A stretch of DNA of 64,000 nucleotides from Bacteriovoracia bacterium (GTDB lineage: Bacteria > Bdellovibrionota > Bacteriovoracia > Bacteriovoracales > Bacteriovoracaceae). The notes below the pieces were generated by a model that searched no databases, was not told the DNA's origin, and saw nothing but the letters and a program-made list of their open reading frames with translations. The position numbers and the translations under genes are program-made. The stretch is taken from positions 248,001-312,000 of the forward strand of contig JAUIIL010000001.1 in assembly GCA_030431635.1 (NCBI GenBank), written 5' to 3'. Below, piece after piece: positions 7,550 through 15,948 of this stretch. Every line of letters begins with the position of its first letter. Position 1 is the first letter of the stretch.

Positions 7550-8480
7550 CTTAAAAGCTATACATGAGCTAGATTCCGAATTTGACTATATTAAGCATAA
7601 AGTTGGCACTACCACATCAAGGCTAACAAGCATTTTAATGAATCTTCAAGATAAAGAATTTATCTTAGAAAGTGAAAATGTCATTTTTTCTGAAATAGAG
7701 TCTTTCAAAAAAAACTTCGCATCATTGATTTCTTCTTATCGAGACGAGAAAGAATTATTATCCCCAATATTAAAACAAATTAGATTATTAGAAAGTGATA
7801 ATCCATCTATTGACGAGCTGACCGCCTTTTTTCATAAACTTGCAGAAGTGAAATCTATATTTGGTGCTAATTTGGAAATTTCAAAATTAGATTCTTTTCA
7901 AAACGCAAATATCGTTGCAACTTTATGGAATCAATTTTCAGAATTTATGCCTAAGTTTTTATCTTCCATTGCAAGTGGTTATGTCGATAATGAAGAAAGA
8001 TTCAGTGCTGTTCAAATTGCATGGGAAGAGCTTGGTGAAGGAAATAGAAATAACATTCATGCTAAAATATTTCGAGATGCTGTTGAGATGTTAGGTATTC
8101 AAACTTCATTGACAGGAATTAATTGTGAATCTTTAAATATTTTAAAAAATTTCCTAGTAGCATCTCCATCCGACAAAGAAAGATTAGGTATTGGTTTAGG
8201 CTTAGAAATCATGGCAAATGAAAATATAAGTACACTATTTAAGTATAATTGCTTTAACAAAGATAAGAAAATAAAACTTGCACAATCTGATTTTTTTAAA
8301 ATTCACTTCAAAAATGAAGATGAGCATATAGCTTCAAATATTAAAAACTTTACTTTTTGTAAGTCAGATAAAGATAAGCTTGATTTTATCAGAGGTTTCA
8401 AGGTGGGAGTTAAATTTTGGACTTCATTTTGGGATGAAGCCCTAAACTATATCGCCATGTTCGGCCAAGGAATACAATGA
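7542..8480 (+). CDS. Hypothetical helical protein of the sensory operon
   Basis: I chose the ATG at 7542, which has GGAGGG seven bases upstream and overlaps the preceding regulator gene by eight bases; an in-frame ATG at 7527 lacks a ribosome site. The 312-residue product is predicted soluble and largely helical, without signal peptide, membrane segment or recognisable catalytic motif. It overlaps the permease gene by four bases (ATGA). Its fixed place between a sigma-54 activator and a permease suggests an intracellular adaptor or regulatory partner, but I do not recognise the family. Confidence 0.7.
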   Translation: MHNLKAIHELDSEFDYIKHKVGTTTSRLTSILMNLQDKEFILESENVIFSEIESFKKNFASLISSYRDEKELLSPILKQIRLLESDNPSIDELTAFFHKLAEVKSIFGANLEISKLDSFQNANIVATLWNQFSEFMPKFLSSIASGYVDNEERFSAVQIAWEELGEGNRNNIHAKIFRDAVEMLGIQTSLTGINCESLNILKNFLVASPSDKERLGIGLGLEIMANENISTLFKYNCFNKDKKIKLAQSDFFKIHFKNEDEHIASNIKNFTFCKSDKDKLDFIRGFKVGVKFWTSFWDEALNYIAMFGQGIQ

Positions 8481-9730
8481 GCCAGAAATATACATTGTGG
8501 GATGGAATAACAAGAGCAATCGGCTCCGTAATTGGTAGTGGTATTCTCTTTTTACCATCTTATACATTTGCAATTGCTGGCGGTGATGTACTAATCGTTT
8601 GGGTTCTTACAATTCTTCTTTGTATTCCCGGCCTTATATTTCTATCTGATATGGTGGAGGCAGTACCTAACAATAGTGGAATGGGAGGTTTTATTTCACT
8701 AGGGCTTGGTAAGCACTTTGGAAATGCCCTGCCAATGTTAATGTTATCAACCGTATGCTTAGGAATGCCCTCAGCAGCTTTAATTTCAGGTAAATATATC
8801 TCAAACTTTTTCAATAGTATCAGTATTGGTTTTTCTTTCGTCCAATATATTACAGCTCTTATAATTATCTGGTTTGCTGTTTTTTCAAATCTTAAAAATT
8901 TAAAAACCAATTCAAAAATCAGTACAATCCTCACAGTTCTTTTATTAGTAATTGCAGCCGCATTGTTTTTTATGACTTTTGATACTGCAAATGGAGATTA
9001 CCACAAAATAAAACCTGTATATAATATTTCAGCGATTTCTTCAGGCGTAATTTTAGCATTTTGGGCATTTGCTGGGTTTGAAAACCTTACTTTTATGGCT
9101 AGTAAATTTAAGAACCCGAAGAGGGACTTATTTCTTTCATGCTCTCTAGCGATTCTCATTTGTGGAGCTTTGTATTTGGCCTTAACTGCGAATTATGCTG
9201 CAATAGTGGATAGTAACCACTTTGATAAATTAGCAGGCCTATATTATCTATCTGAGTATGTTACTCCCAAAACATTATCAACTTTGGTTATATCTTTGTT
9301 TGCTTTATTTGCAGTTCAAATAAATTTCAACTCTTGGATTGAAGGAATCTCAGGTATGGTTCAGGCATCTTCAAACGAAGGTTATCTTCCAAAGTTATTT
9401 TCTAAAGTAGATTCTAATAATAATCCCCACAATGCTATTTTTGGAATTGGAATTGTATTCACTATAGTTGCGACATTTGGTTTCTTCTTTCCGTCTATCT
9501 TTGAAAAATTCTTAAAAACAGTTGCAACTAATTTTGTGTATATGTATTTGCTTGCGATTCTTGCATACTTTGTAAGATCAAAATTAGGATTAAAAAAAAT
9601 CTTGAGTCTGATGTTTTGTGCTGGCCTCGTATATGTATTGTTATCAGATATTAACTATATCTATTACCCAATAGTGGTAAGCGTATTAGCTATTATCCTC
9701 TCGATGAAGAAGGAGCGACAATATGCTTAG
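8477..9730 (+). CDS. APC-superfamily amino-acid permease
   Basis: A 417-residue inner-membrane protein with about twelve hydrophobic segments. The first segment carries the helix-breaking motif GSVIGSGILFLP typical of amino acid/polyamine/organocation transporters, and the sixth contains FWAFAGFENLTFMA, the substrate-binding region of this family. It is most like small YjeH-type permeases. The substrate cannot be read from the sequence. The neighbouring periplasmic binding protein and gamma-glutamylcyclotransferase-fold protein point to an amino acid or glutamyl compound. The start overlaps the upstream stop as ATGA and the end overlaps the next gene by eight bases. Confidence 0.85.
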   Translation: MSQKYTLWDGITRAIGSVIGSGILFLPSYTFAIAGGDVLIVWVLTILLCIPGLIFLSDMVEAVPNNSGMGGFISLGLGKHFGNALPMLMLSTVCLGMPSAALISGKYISNFFNSISIGFSFVQYITALIIIWFAVFSNLKNLKTNSKISTILTVLLLVIAAALFFMTFDTANGDYHKIKPVYNISAISSGVILAFWAFAGFENLTFMASKFKNPKRDLFLSCSLAILICGALYLALTANYAAIVDSNHFDKLAGLYYLSEYVTPKTLSTLVISLFALFAVQINFNSWIEGISGMVQASSNEGYLPKLFSKVDSNNNPHNAIFGIGIVFTIVATFGFFFPSIFEKFLKTVATNFVYMYLLAILAYFVRSKLGLKKILSLMFCAGLVYVLLSDINYIYYPIVVSVLAIILSMKKERQYA

Positions 9731-10394
9731 TATTTTAAGTCAAAGAGCTTCCAAATATTCCTTAACAGCAATTTTAAGTTTATTAAAAAAAATGAACATG
9801 AACAAAATAAATCATCCAACAGAGTATTATTTTGGATATGGAGCGAATTTAAGTACTGAAAGATTTCAAAAGAAAAATATGGCTGTTGAAGACTTTGGAA
9901 TTGCTGAGTTGAGAGATTATAAAATTAATTTTTCCTTACCAACAGAGTCAATTGGTAAAGGATACGCAAGTATTGAGCCATCAAAAAATGATATTGTTTA
10001 TGGCAAACTTTTTAAAATAAGTAAGCTATCACTAGTTCTTCTTGATATTATGGAATGGGTTCCATATCGCTTTTACGATAGAATAAAAGTTACTATATAT
10101 TCAAATAATAAACAGATCAAAAACGTCAATGTTTATATAGCAAGCTTCCCCAAAAAAGGCTTGAAGCCAACAAAGACATATCTCCATAACATTATTAAAG
10201 AATCAAAGAGATTGAAGTTCCCTCAGAGTTATATTGAAATGCTTGAGAAGGTAGAATACGGAGATAATTTTAAGCTCGACTCAGGCTTCAGGCTTTCACA
10301 TACAGGCAAAAGAAGATTGTTTGAAAAAAGATTGGCTGCACTCTATTTGAAACATGATAAATTGCGAGACATAATCGCTTCGAGGCTACCATGA
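9723..10394 (+). CDS. Gamma-glutamylcyclotransferase-fold protein
   Basis: After a 30-residue N-terminal extension the sequence shows the family signature FGYGAN (37-42), a strand pair ending in VYGKLFKI, and the conserved acid in LDIMEWVPYRFYDR (Glu111), which matches the catalytic glutamate position of the GGCT/AIG2 fold. Such enzymes release 5-oxoproline from gamma-glutamyl amino acids or glutathione-derived peptides. The usual YGSN serine is alanine here, as in some family members. The start has AAGGAG eight bases upstream and overlaps the permease gene; a later ATG at 9792 is possible. The context suggests handling of a substrate imported or sensed by the operon. Confidence 0.75.
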   Translation: MLSILSQRASKYSLTAILSLLKKMNMNKINHPTEYYFGYGANLSTERFQKKNMAVEDFGIAELRDYKINFSLPTESIGKGYASIEPSKNDIVYGKLFKISKLSLVLLDIMEWVPYRFYDRIKVTIYSNNKQIKNVNVYIASFPKKGLKPTKTYLHNIIKESKRLKFPQSYIEMLEKVEYGDNFKLDSGFRLSHTGKRRLFEKRLAALYLKHDKLRDIIASRLP

Positions 10395-11518
10395 AAATAT
10401 CTATTTTATTTCTCTCCTTAGTTTTTTCGTTCTCAGGCTTTGCACAAAAAGTAAATGTACTTTCTGTCTGGAATACAAGGGGAACAAGGCAAGTAACTCC
10501 TGCATTGTTATACGAGGGAATGAATCTTGCACTAAAGAAATTTGATAATAAAATTAATCTTATTCCAGTGGACACTGACGGTACATATAGAAATGTCCAA
10601 GAAGAAGTAAACAAAGCTATTGAGAAATATAAACCTGTTCTGATTGTTGGGGCAATTACTTCAAATATGGCTTTATTCATTAGTCAAATAGCTGAGTCGA
10701 GAAAAATTCCCTTTATTACACCTTTTGCAACACTTCCAGAAGTTACTAAAAATAAAACTTATACTTTTAGAACTTGTTGGAACGATATTCAGCAAGCAGA
10801 TATACTTTTACAATTAATAAAAGAAGATCAAAAGCTAAAAAGTGGAGTGATTCTATTTAATGCTTTTCATTCATATAGTATAGGCTTAAAAAACCAATTT
10901 TTAGGTGCAGCATCCAGATATGGTGTAAAGATTGCGGATATTTTTGAATTTAAAGACTCCAAAGACATCACACCTGAAATAATTAAAAAAATTAATGACT
11001 ATAAAGTAGATTTTATTTTTCTTCCTACATACCAAGTTGAAGCCGCTTCTATTATCAAAAACCTTGCGAACAAACTAAGTAGTGAAACTCGATATATTGG
11101 TGGGGATAGCTGGGGTGGAGGTAGGCTTTTTCATAATAGAATTGCTGAATTGCCCACAAAGCTACACGGTTTTTATGTGCAACATTATTCGAGTGAAAGT
11201 AAAGATGAAGCTAACTTGAAATTTTTATCTCAACTTGATGAAAAGGCTTTGTATGAAAAATTTAATAAAACTCACAAAATAAGTTCAACTGCAATGAGAG
11301 CACCTATTGCGATTGGATATGATTTAATACGTTTTTCGATTAAGGCATTATCATCAAAAAGTAGTCTCATTGATTCAATAAAAAATACATCGCTAAATGG
11401 TGCAACTGGATCTATGAAGTTAGGGAAAGAAAATACTCCTATAAGTAAACCTATTCATGTTTACAAAATTTCAAATGATGGCGAGAAATATTATAAAACA
11501 ATAAGGCCTAAAATATGA
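10391..11518 (+). CDS. Periplasmic type-1 ligand-binding protein (branched-chain amino acid type)
   Basis: A signal peptide (MKISILFLSLVFSFSGFAQ) leads into a Peripla_BP_6-like fold: an N-terminal lobe with EGMNLALKKFD, the PVLIVGAITSNMALF strand-loop typical of ABC branched-chain amino-acid receptors, then PFITPFAT and a second lobe with YKVDFIFLPTYQVEAA and GGDSW. No ABC permease or ATPase genes are near, so it probably acts as a sensory receptor for the histidine kinase encoded next, with which it overlaps by four bases, or feeds the APC permease. The ligand is unknown; amino acids or amides are usual for the family. Confidence 0.82.
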   Translation: MKISILFLSLVFSFSGFAQKVNVLSVWNTRGTRQVTPALLYEGMNLALKKFDNKINLIPVDTDGTYRNVQEEVNKAIEKYKPVLIVGAITSNMALFISQIAESRKIPFITPFATLPEVTKNKTYTFRTCWNDIQQADILLQLIKEDQKLKSGVILFNAFHSYSIGLKNQFLGAASRYGVKIADIFEFKDSKDITPEIIKKINDYKVDFIFLPTYQVEAASIIKNLANKLSSETRYIGGDSWGGGRLFHNRIAELPTKLHGFYVQHYSSESKDEANLKFLSQLDEKALYEKFNKTHKISSTAMRAPIAIGYDLIRFSIKALSSKSSLIDSIKNTSLNGATGSMKLGKENTPISKPIHVYKISNDGEKYYKTIRPKI

Positions 11519-13449
11519 CTACGTTTTTTAGAAGAAACAGGCAGATACTTAGGATTGTTGGATTTCAACTTGTCCTTCTAGCATTAATGGCTGGTATCAT
11601 TGTCATTGGTTTTAGCTTCTATGAAAGTGATATTAATAAGTCTAGGATTCAAGAAGTATTAAATCCCATTGCAGTGGAGCTAGAAGAAGAACTATTTGTT
11701 CTTTCTCAGCTATCAGGAGTTAAAGAACCACATAGTGCACATAATTTTATCAAGTTTCAAAACAAATTAAATTCAAGCAACATTAGTGCTACTTCAAAAA
11801 TAACATTTTGTTCCGACTCTGAAATTTATGACTTTAAATTTCAGATCTTAAAATCACCTTCATTGTGTATATTTGTCCAAACTACAAATGAACACCTCTC
11901 ACTTTATTTTTATGCTTTCTCAATAGCATTTCTATTGCTAATCGTTTTCTCTTTGCCAATGTATAAATACTTTCTTAAAGAAGCTTCAAGTCGGGCAACA
12001 CTAGAAGCAAAATCAGAACTAGCAGACAAGGTTGTTCATGGTGTTGGATCACCTTTGGCACGCTTTGAACTTTTACTTGAAGATATAAAAGGAAAGCTTG
12101 AGTCTTCTGACTATAAATTTCTTCAATCAATTTATGATGATTTCCGATACCAGTTTTTAAAATTATCTTTCAACGATTACTCAACAAATAAAGAAAGAAG
12201 AAATGTTGACCTTTTTTCAATTGCAAGTCTTACTTCCTATAACAAAATCAAAGAATTTGAGAATGATAATAAAAAAGTTGATATAATTTTTGATCAAAAT
12301 AATAAAAAAGGACTTTTCAGTTATGTTAATCCAAAAGTCGTCGAGGAGGCCTTGGATAACATCATAAATAATGCTTATGATGCTATTTCTTATACAGGCG
12401 AAATATGCATCAAGATATGCCAATCTAACAATGTGGGCATAATTCAAGTTTCAGACAATGGTAAAGGAATACCAAGCGATAAGCTTGAAGCGATATTTGA
12501 TAAAGGGTTTTCTACAAAGAAAAAGACTCCTAAGTCTGGAATGGGAATGGGGCTTTATCAAGCAAGGAAGGAGTTAGCTGAAAATGGAGCTTCAATTAAG
12601 GCGACTTCCACTCATGGTAAAGGAACAACTATTTCAATTACATTTCAATTGTGTAAGCCACCAGTTTGGTATGTAAATGAATTAGACTTGAAAGATTTCG
12701 ACAATGTAGTTTTAATTGATGATCAAATTGGAATGAATGACATAGACCCTTTGTCAAAGCAATTAAAAGCAAGATTAAAAGCTCTTAACATTGGGTTTAT
12801 AGGGTTAGAAAGTAAGGAATCATTAGAAAAATACTTGTGTGACAAAAAATCTTCGGAGAAAAATTTCTATCTTGTGGATTTGGAATACCAAAATGAAGAT
12901 TACACAGGGATAGACATTATTGCCAAGTTCAATCTTGAAAATTCGGCAATCTTTACTTCGGTATCTTACTCAAGTGAGGCTTATCAAAAATGTGAAGATT
13001 TAAAGATTAAACTTATTAGAAAACATCAAATTAATAGCTTTAATTTCTTCAACTCATCATTACAGAACAATAAAGACAAAGTAAAAGTTGTAATGGTTGA
13101 CAATGATAAGTTCTTATTAAAGGCTGCTAAAAATATACTCGAAAAAAGAGGATTCCTTTTTATTGATTATGACAGCCCAAGGAAGCTTATTGATGATTTA
13201 TGCTGTATAGATAAAGATTCTATAATTTTGTATGACCATGATTTTGGAAATGGAGAAATTACGGGAGAAGAGCTTTTGAATATACTGATTGAAAATAAAT
13301 TTAGGCAAGATAGAGTTGTCTTAATCTCTGCACTTGCCGATAAACTCATCCAAAAGTATAAAACCAAGACACTTGCTGCCTCTAAGCATAATTTTCAAAA
13401 TATCATTGATGTTGTTAGCGAAATGAGCCAAGGCCATGTTATTCAATAA
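11515..13449 (+). CDS. Membrane hybrid histidine kinase with two C-terminal receivers
   Basis: The 644 residues comprise TM1 (about 12-34), a periplasmic domain of about 95 residues, TM2 (about 130-150), a phosphoacceptor helix with His175 in VVHGVGSPL, an HATPase domain (N box NNAYDA near 285-290, G1 DNGKGI 314-319, G2 GMGMGL 342-347), then two receiver-like domains with candidate phosphoacceptors Asp455 and Asp574/576. It should sense the adjacent periplasmic binding protein and phosphorylate the sigma-54 regulator that opens the operon. The two receivers are divergent but keep acidic and lysine positions, so a phosphorelay or phosphate sink is possible. Its end overlaps the convergent receiver gene by 11 bases. 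Confidence 0.87.
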   Translation: MTTFFRRNRQILRIVGFQLVLLALMAGIIVIGFSFYESDINKSRIQEVLNPIAVELEEELFVLSQLSGVKEPHSAHNFIKFQNKLNSSNISATSKITFCSDSEIYDFKFQILKSPSLCIFVQTTNEHLSLYFYAFSIAFLLLIVFSLPMYKYFLKEASSRATLEAKSELADKVVHGVGSPLARFELLLEDIKGKLESSDYKFLQSIYDDFRYQFLKLSFNDYSTNKERRNVDLFSIASLTSYNKIKEFENDNKKVDIIFDQNNKKGLFSYVNPKVVEEALDNIINNAYDAISYTGEICIKICQSNNVGIIQVSDNGKGIPSDKLEAIFDKGFSTKKKTPKSGMGMGLYQARKELAENGASIKATSTHGKGTTISITFQLCKPPVWYVNELDLKDFDNVVLIDDQIGMNDIDPLSKQLKARLKALNIGFIGLESKESLEKYLCDKKSSEKNFYLVDLEYQNEDYTGIDIIAKFNLENSAIFTSVSYSSEAYQKCEDLKIKLIRKHQINSFNFFNSSLQNNKDKVKVVMVDNDKFLLKAAKNILEKRGFLFIDYDSPRKLIDDLCCIDKDSIILYDHDFGNGEITGEELLNILIENKFRQDRVVLISALADKLIQKYKTKTLAASKHNFQNIIDVVSEMSQGHVIQ

Positions 13450-13831
13450 GCTTGGCCAACCCAATTTTATCTAATACACCTTTTAATTTTTTTTCATTAG
13501 TGACAATATCGTTTTTCTTAATATAAAAAAAATGTGAGTCATTAAAAAAATCTTTAAATTTATTCTTTTCCATTGAAGTCAACATTACAAAGTTTATCTC
13601 TTTGTTTTTTTCTCGAATTTTCTTATATAAAGAGATTCCATCACCATCTTTAGTTTTCATATCATAGTCTGATATTATTAAATCAAATCTAGTGGAATTG
13701 AATTGCTCTTCACCATCTAGGCCATTTACGGCCTGAATCACAAAGGGTTTTGGAGAAAGACTTTCTAATTTTTCGACTACTGAATCTCTAATTAAATCAT
13801 CGTCTTCACAATACAAAATTCTTAATTGCAT
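13439..13831 (-). CDS. Single-domain response regulator (CheY-like)
   Basis: A lone receiver of 130 residues with the acidic triad CEDDD (8-12), phosphoacceptor Asp55 in LIISDYDM and a lysine pair in YIKK. There is no output domain, so it probably works by protein contact or as a phosphate shuttle. It lies 14 bases downstream of the methyltransferase gene in one transcript and converges, with an 11-base overlap, on the hybrid kinase, its most obvious partner. Confidence 0.85.
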   Translation of the reverse strand: MQLRILYCEDDDLIRDSVVEKLESLSPKPFVIQAVNGLDGEEQFNSTRFDLIISDYDMKTKDGDGISLYKKIREKNKEINFVMLTSMEKNKFKDFFNDSHFFYIKKNDIVTNEKKLKGVLDKIGLAKLIE

Positions 13832-13845
13832 AATACCATCCTTGG

Positions 13846-14682
13846 TTAATGTAAAATTTCTGTTTTTACTGCTCTTATCGTTTTTTTATCATATTCCATA
13901 TAGCTGTCTGGATTTTTGATCTCTTTACAAAAAAGTTCCGTAAATTCGTTAGTGTCGCTCCCTAAAATCCCTTGAAGAGTTGGCTCTATCAATGAAAACC
14001 TTTCTCTAAAGAGCAGTGACTCTCTCAGTCTATCTACGGGGGTTAAAAATTGCATATAACTGGTTGTAGAATGAATATGATTAAGTCTAAATCCTGCTTT
14101 GTATAAAAAACCTTTAATTTTCCCGCAAACATAAGGTTCAAAATTTGTGAGTCCATTTCTTAATTTTTTCATTAATGCTTTTAATCTCAAGTTATCTGTC
14201 ACCATATCAAACATGAGTCCATTAACATCTATGATAATCAGTTCACCACCACCTTTCAGGACTCTAAATAATTCGTTTGTAACTTTTTGATGATTTTCAA
14301 GATGCTGATAAACATATCGGCAAAAGATTTTGTCAAATGTATTTTTTTCGTATGGAAGCTCTTCAAGGTTTCCAATTGAAAATTTGACTCTTGGGTCATT
14401 CTTGACTCTGAAAAGTCCATTCTCGATTCTTTGTTCACTAATATCGCTCATGTAAATTTCAAAGGGAATGTCTTTGTTTTCATCAAGTATGAACTTCGTT
14501 ACTTCAGCTGTTCCACTTCCTGCATCAAGAATTTTTTGATTAGGGGTCAAGCTATAATCTGAGGGCCTGAGTTCTTCAATGATTCTATAATTACGAGATT
14601 TATTTTGTACGTTAAGTCTTTCTGACTCTAATTCGCTTTCTAATATGTAGTTAGACTCTTGTTCACTTTTAATTAGTTCCAT
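13846..14682 (-). CDS. Class I SAM-dependent methyltransferase
   Basis: A Rossmann-type methyltransferase of 278 residues. Motif I reads ILDAGSGTAEV, followed by an acidic strand end (MSDIS), motif IV-like FDKIFCRYVYQHLEN and post-motif FRVLKGGGELIIID, the layout of small-molecule or lipid/quinone Methyltransf_11-type enzymes. AGGAG precedes the ATG. It shares a transcript with the CheY-like receiver downstream. The substrate cannot be deduced. Association with a receiver and a nearby sensory operon may mean a signalling role, but that is inference. Confidence 0.82.
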   Translation of the reverse strand: MELIKSEQESNYILESELESERLNVQNKSRNYRIIEELRPSDYSLTPNQKILDAGSGTAEVTKFILDENKDIPFEIYMSDISEQRIENGLFRVKNDPRVKFSIGNLEELPYEKNTFDKIFCRYVYQHLENHQKVTNELFRVLKGGGELIIIDVNGLMFDMVTDNLRLKALMKKLRNGLTNFEPYVCGKIKGFLYKAGFRLNHIHSTTSYMQFLTPVDRLRESLLFRERFSLIEPTLQGILGSDTNEFTELFCKEIKNPDSYMEYDKKTIRAVKTEILH

Positions 14683-14709
14683 TTTTTCTCCTGATTATCA
14701 AAAACCTAT

Positions 14710-14768
14710 TTTTATGTAGAATAGTGTAGTTTTATGTAATTATTTGTAGTTTTTAGCAATTTTATGTA
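14710..14768. repeat. Helically phased TTTTATGTA direct repeats upstream of the methyltransferase gene
   Basis: Three exact copies of TTTTATGTA begin at 14710, 14730 and 14760, spaced 20 and 30 bases, that is, whole helical turns. A second interleaved element, TGTAGTTTT, occurs at 14725 and 14746. The stretch lies in the 217-base AT-rich intergenic region between divergent genes and otherwise contains nothing I can recognise. Phased short repeats suggest a regulator binding one DNA face, or an iteron-like site. Confidence 0.4.
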
Positions 14769-14899
14769 TTTTTGTAAATTTTAAAGTGCCTTTCTTAATA
14801 AAACTTTATATTATGTGGTTAAGGTTCTTTAACTTTGCCAAGGTGTGCAATGTTGGATAAAATTAAATGGTTAGGTATTTACAAAGAGAAACAGAGGGT

Positions 14900-15358
14900 A
14901 TGGCAAAGAAGAAAACGACTCGCAGCGTTGGCAATGCAGAAACTAGAGAGAAATTAAAGCACACTCCTTTTACTAAGGCCGAAGAACTAAAAAAGGCTAG
15001 CCAAGAAATACGTCAAAAAACTTGGGAACAACTTGAAAAAGCTAAAATTTTTAATGAATTGGCAGATAAACCAGAATATGACTTTATTAAAAAAGAGTTT
15101 CTTGAGGGGTTGAAATGCAAGTATGGTGCAAGCCCTGAGCATTTAGTTAAAGTTTATAGTGAAGGTCTTGGGATTGAAGTTGATATTAACCAAGATCTTG
15201 TAAAAGATATTCCCCACAGTGGTGCATTTGTTGAGACTCTAATTCGTTCTTTAGGTGATACTTTCTCGAAGTCTTATTATCAGGCCAAGGGTATTATTCC
15301 TTCTGCTGATGCTTCTATTGAAGATATAGTAAAAGCTATTCAAAAAGCTGCAAAGTAA
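14900..15358 (+). CDS. Hypothetical basic protein
   Basis: The frame from the ATG at 14900 gives a 152-residue protein starting MAKKKTTRSVGN, with a basic N-terminus, a charged helical middle and no membrane segment or known motif. A purine-rich GAGAAACAGAGGG precedes this ATG; an upstream in-frame ATG at 14867 gives eleven more residues and cannot be excluded. It stands alone between the methyltransferase and the metal cluster. No family recognised. Confidence 0.55.
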   Translation: MAKKKTTRSVGNAETREKLKHTPFTKAEELKKASQEIRQKTWEQLEKAKIFNELADKPEYDFIKKEFLEGLKCKYGASPEHLVKVYSEGLGIEVDINQDLVKDIPHSGAFVETLIRSLGDTFSKSYYQAKGIIPSADASIEDIVKAIQKAAK

Positions 15359-15365
15359 TTACATA

Positions 15366-15533
15366 TCAGCTACTATTCCAAATTTTTATTAGTATAGGCA
15401 ACATTTTTAAAAGAAATATAAATATTGCCATTAAGATTGCACCATTGCTTTCAACTCTAATAGCGTATTTTTTCATTTTAAATTTAATCGAAATTTCAAA
15501 AACTGAATTATTAAGGTCTTTATTTTTATCCAT
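15366..15533 (-). CDS. Small single-pass membrane protein (55 aa)
   Basis: A 55-residue frame with a GGAG ribosome site nine bases before its ATG. Residues about 31-50 (GAILMAIFIFLLKMLPILIK) form one membrane segment with flanking lysines. It converges on the preceding hypothetical gene and is divergent from the metal repressor. It is called because of its ribosome site and clean hydrophobic segment. No family recognised. Confidence 0.45.
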   Translation of the reverse strand: MDKNKDLNNSVFEISIKFKMKKYAIRVESNGAILMAIFIFLLKMLPILIKIWNSS

Positions 15534-15602
15534 TTATAAACTCCTTCATCTATGTGAGAGGAGTTTAAAAAGGATGACAGATTCATACACTTGGTAATTT
15601 TG

Positions 15603-15649
15603 TTTACAATTTTGTCGCCTATGGATAATATACTGGGGTATAGTATATT
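15603..15649 (+). promoter_or_regulatory. Promoter with RcnR/CsoR-type G-tract operator for the metal repressor-exporter pair
   Basis: A candidate -35 TTTACA (15603-15608) and -10 TAATAT (15626-15631) are 17 bases apart. Overlapping the -10 is a perfect inverted repeat AATATACT (15627-15634) and AGTATATT (15642-15649) around GGGGTAT. An ACT-G-tract-AGT arrangement is the known operator type of RcnR-like repressors. Binding here would block RNA polymerase until metal loads the repressor. Confidence 0.72.
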
Positions 15650-15660
15650 TGAGACGTAAA

Positions 15661-15939
15661 ATGGCACATGTTTTTGAAGATAAAAAAAGAATTACATCAA
15701 GAATAAAGCGAATTAAGGGGCAGCTTGAAGCTGTTGAGAGAGCATTAGATGAAGGCAAAGATTGTTTTTCAATCCTTCAGACTCTATCGGCCTGTCGAGG
15801 TGGTCTTAATGGACTTATTGGTGAACTAATTGAAGGCCATATTAAAGACCACGTAATGATAAATCCAAGTCAGCCAAAATCTGATCAAGATAAGTCAGCC
15901 CTTGAACTCATTAAACTTATGAAAACTTACTGGAAATAG
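15661..15939 (+). CDS. dmeR: RcnR/DmeR-like metal-sensing repressor (CsoR/FrmR family)
   Basis: An all-helical tetrameric repressor of 92 residues from the ATG at 15661 (a start twelve bases upstream is less likely). Counted from this start, the metal-binding set is His3, Cys35, His60 and His64, the ligand pattern known for the Ni/Co sensor RcnR and different from the copper set of CsoR; position 3 as histidine also supports the chosen start. The arginine-rich helix ITSRIKRIKGQLEAVERAL is the family hallmark. The gene lies ten bases upstream of a DmeF-like exporter, matching known dmeRF operons, and its promoter carries the expected G-tract operator. Confidence 0.85.
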   Translation: MAHVFEDKKRITSRIKRIKGQLEAVERALDEGKDCFSILQTLSACRGGLNGLIGELIEGHIKDHVMINPSQPKSDQDKSALELIKLMKTYWK

Positions 15940-15948
15940 GAAAAGTAT

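Noticed and set aside
8560-8934. 124-codon minus-strand frame inside the permease gene
   Set aside because: It is the complement of hydrophobic membrane-segment codons, has no ribosome site and no resemblance to known proteins.
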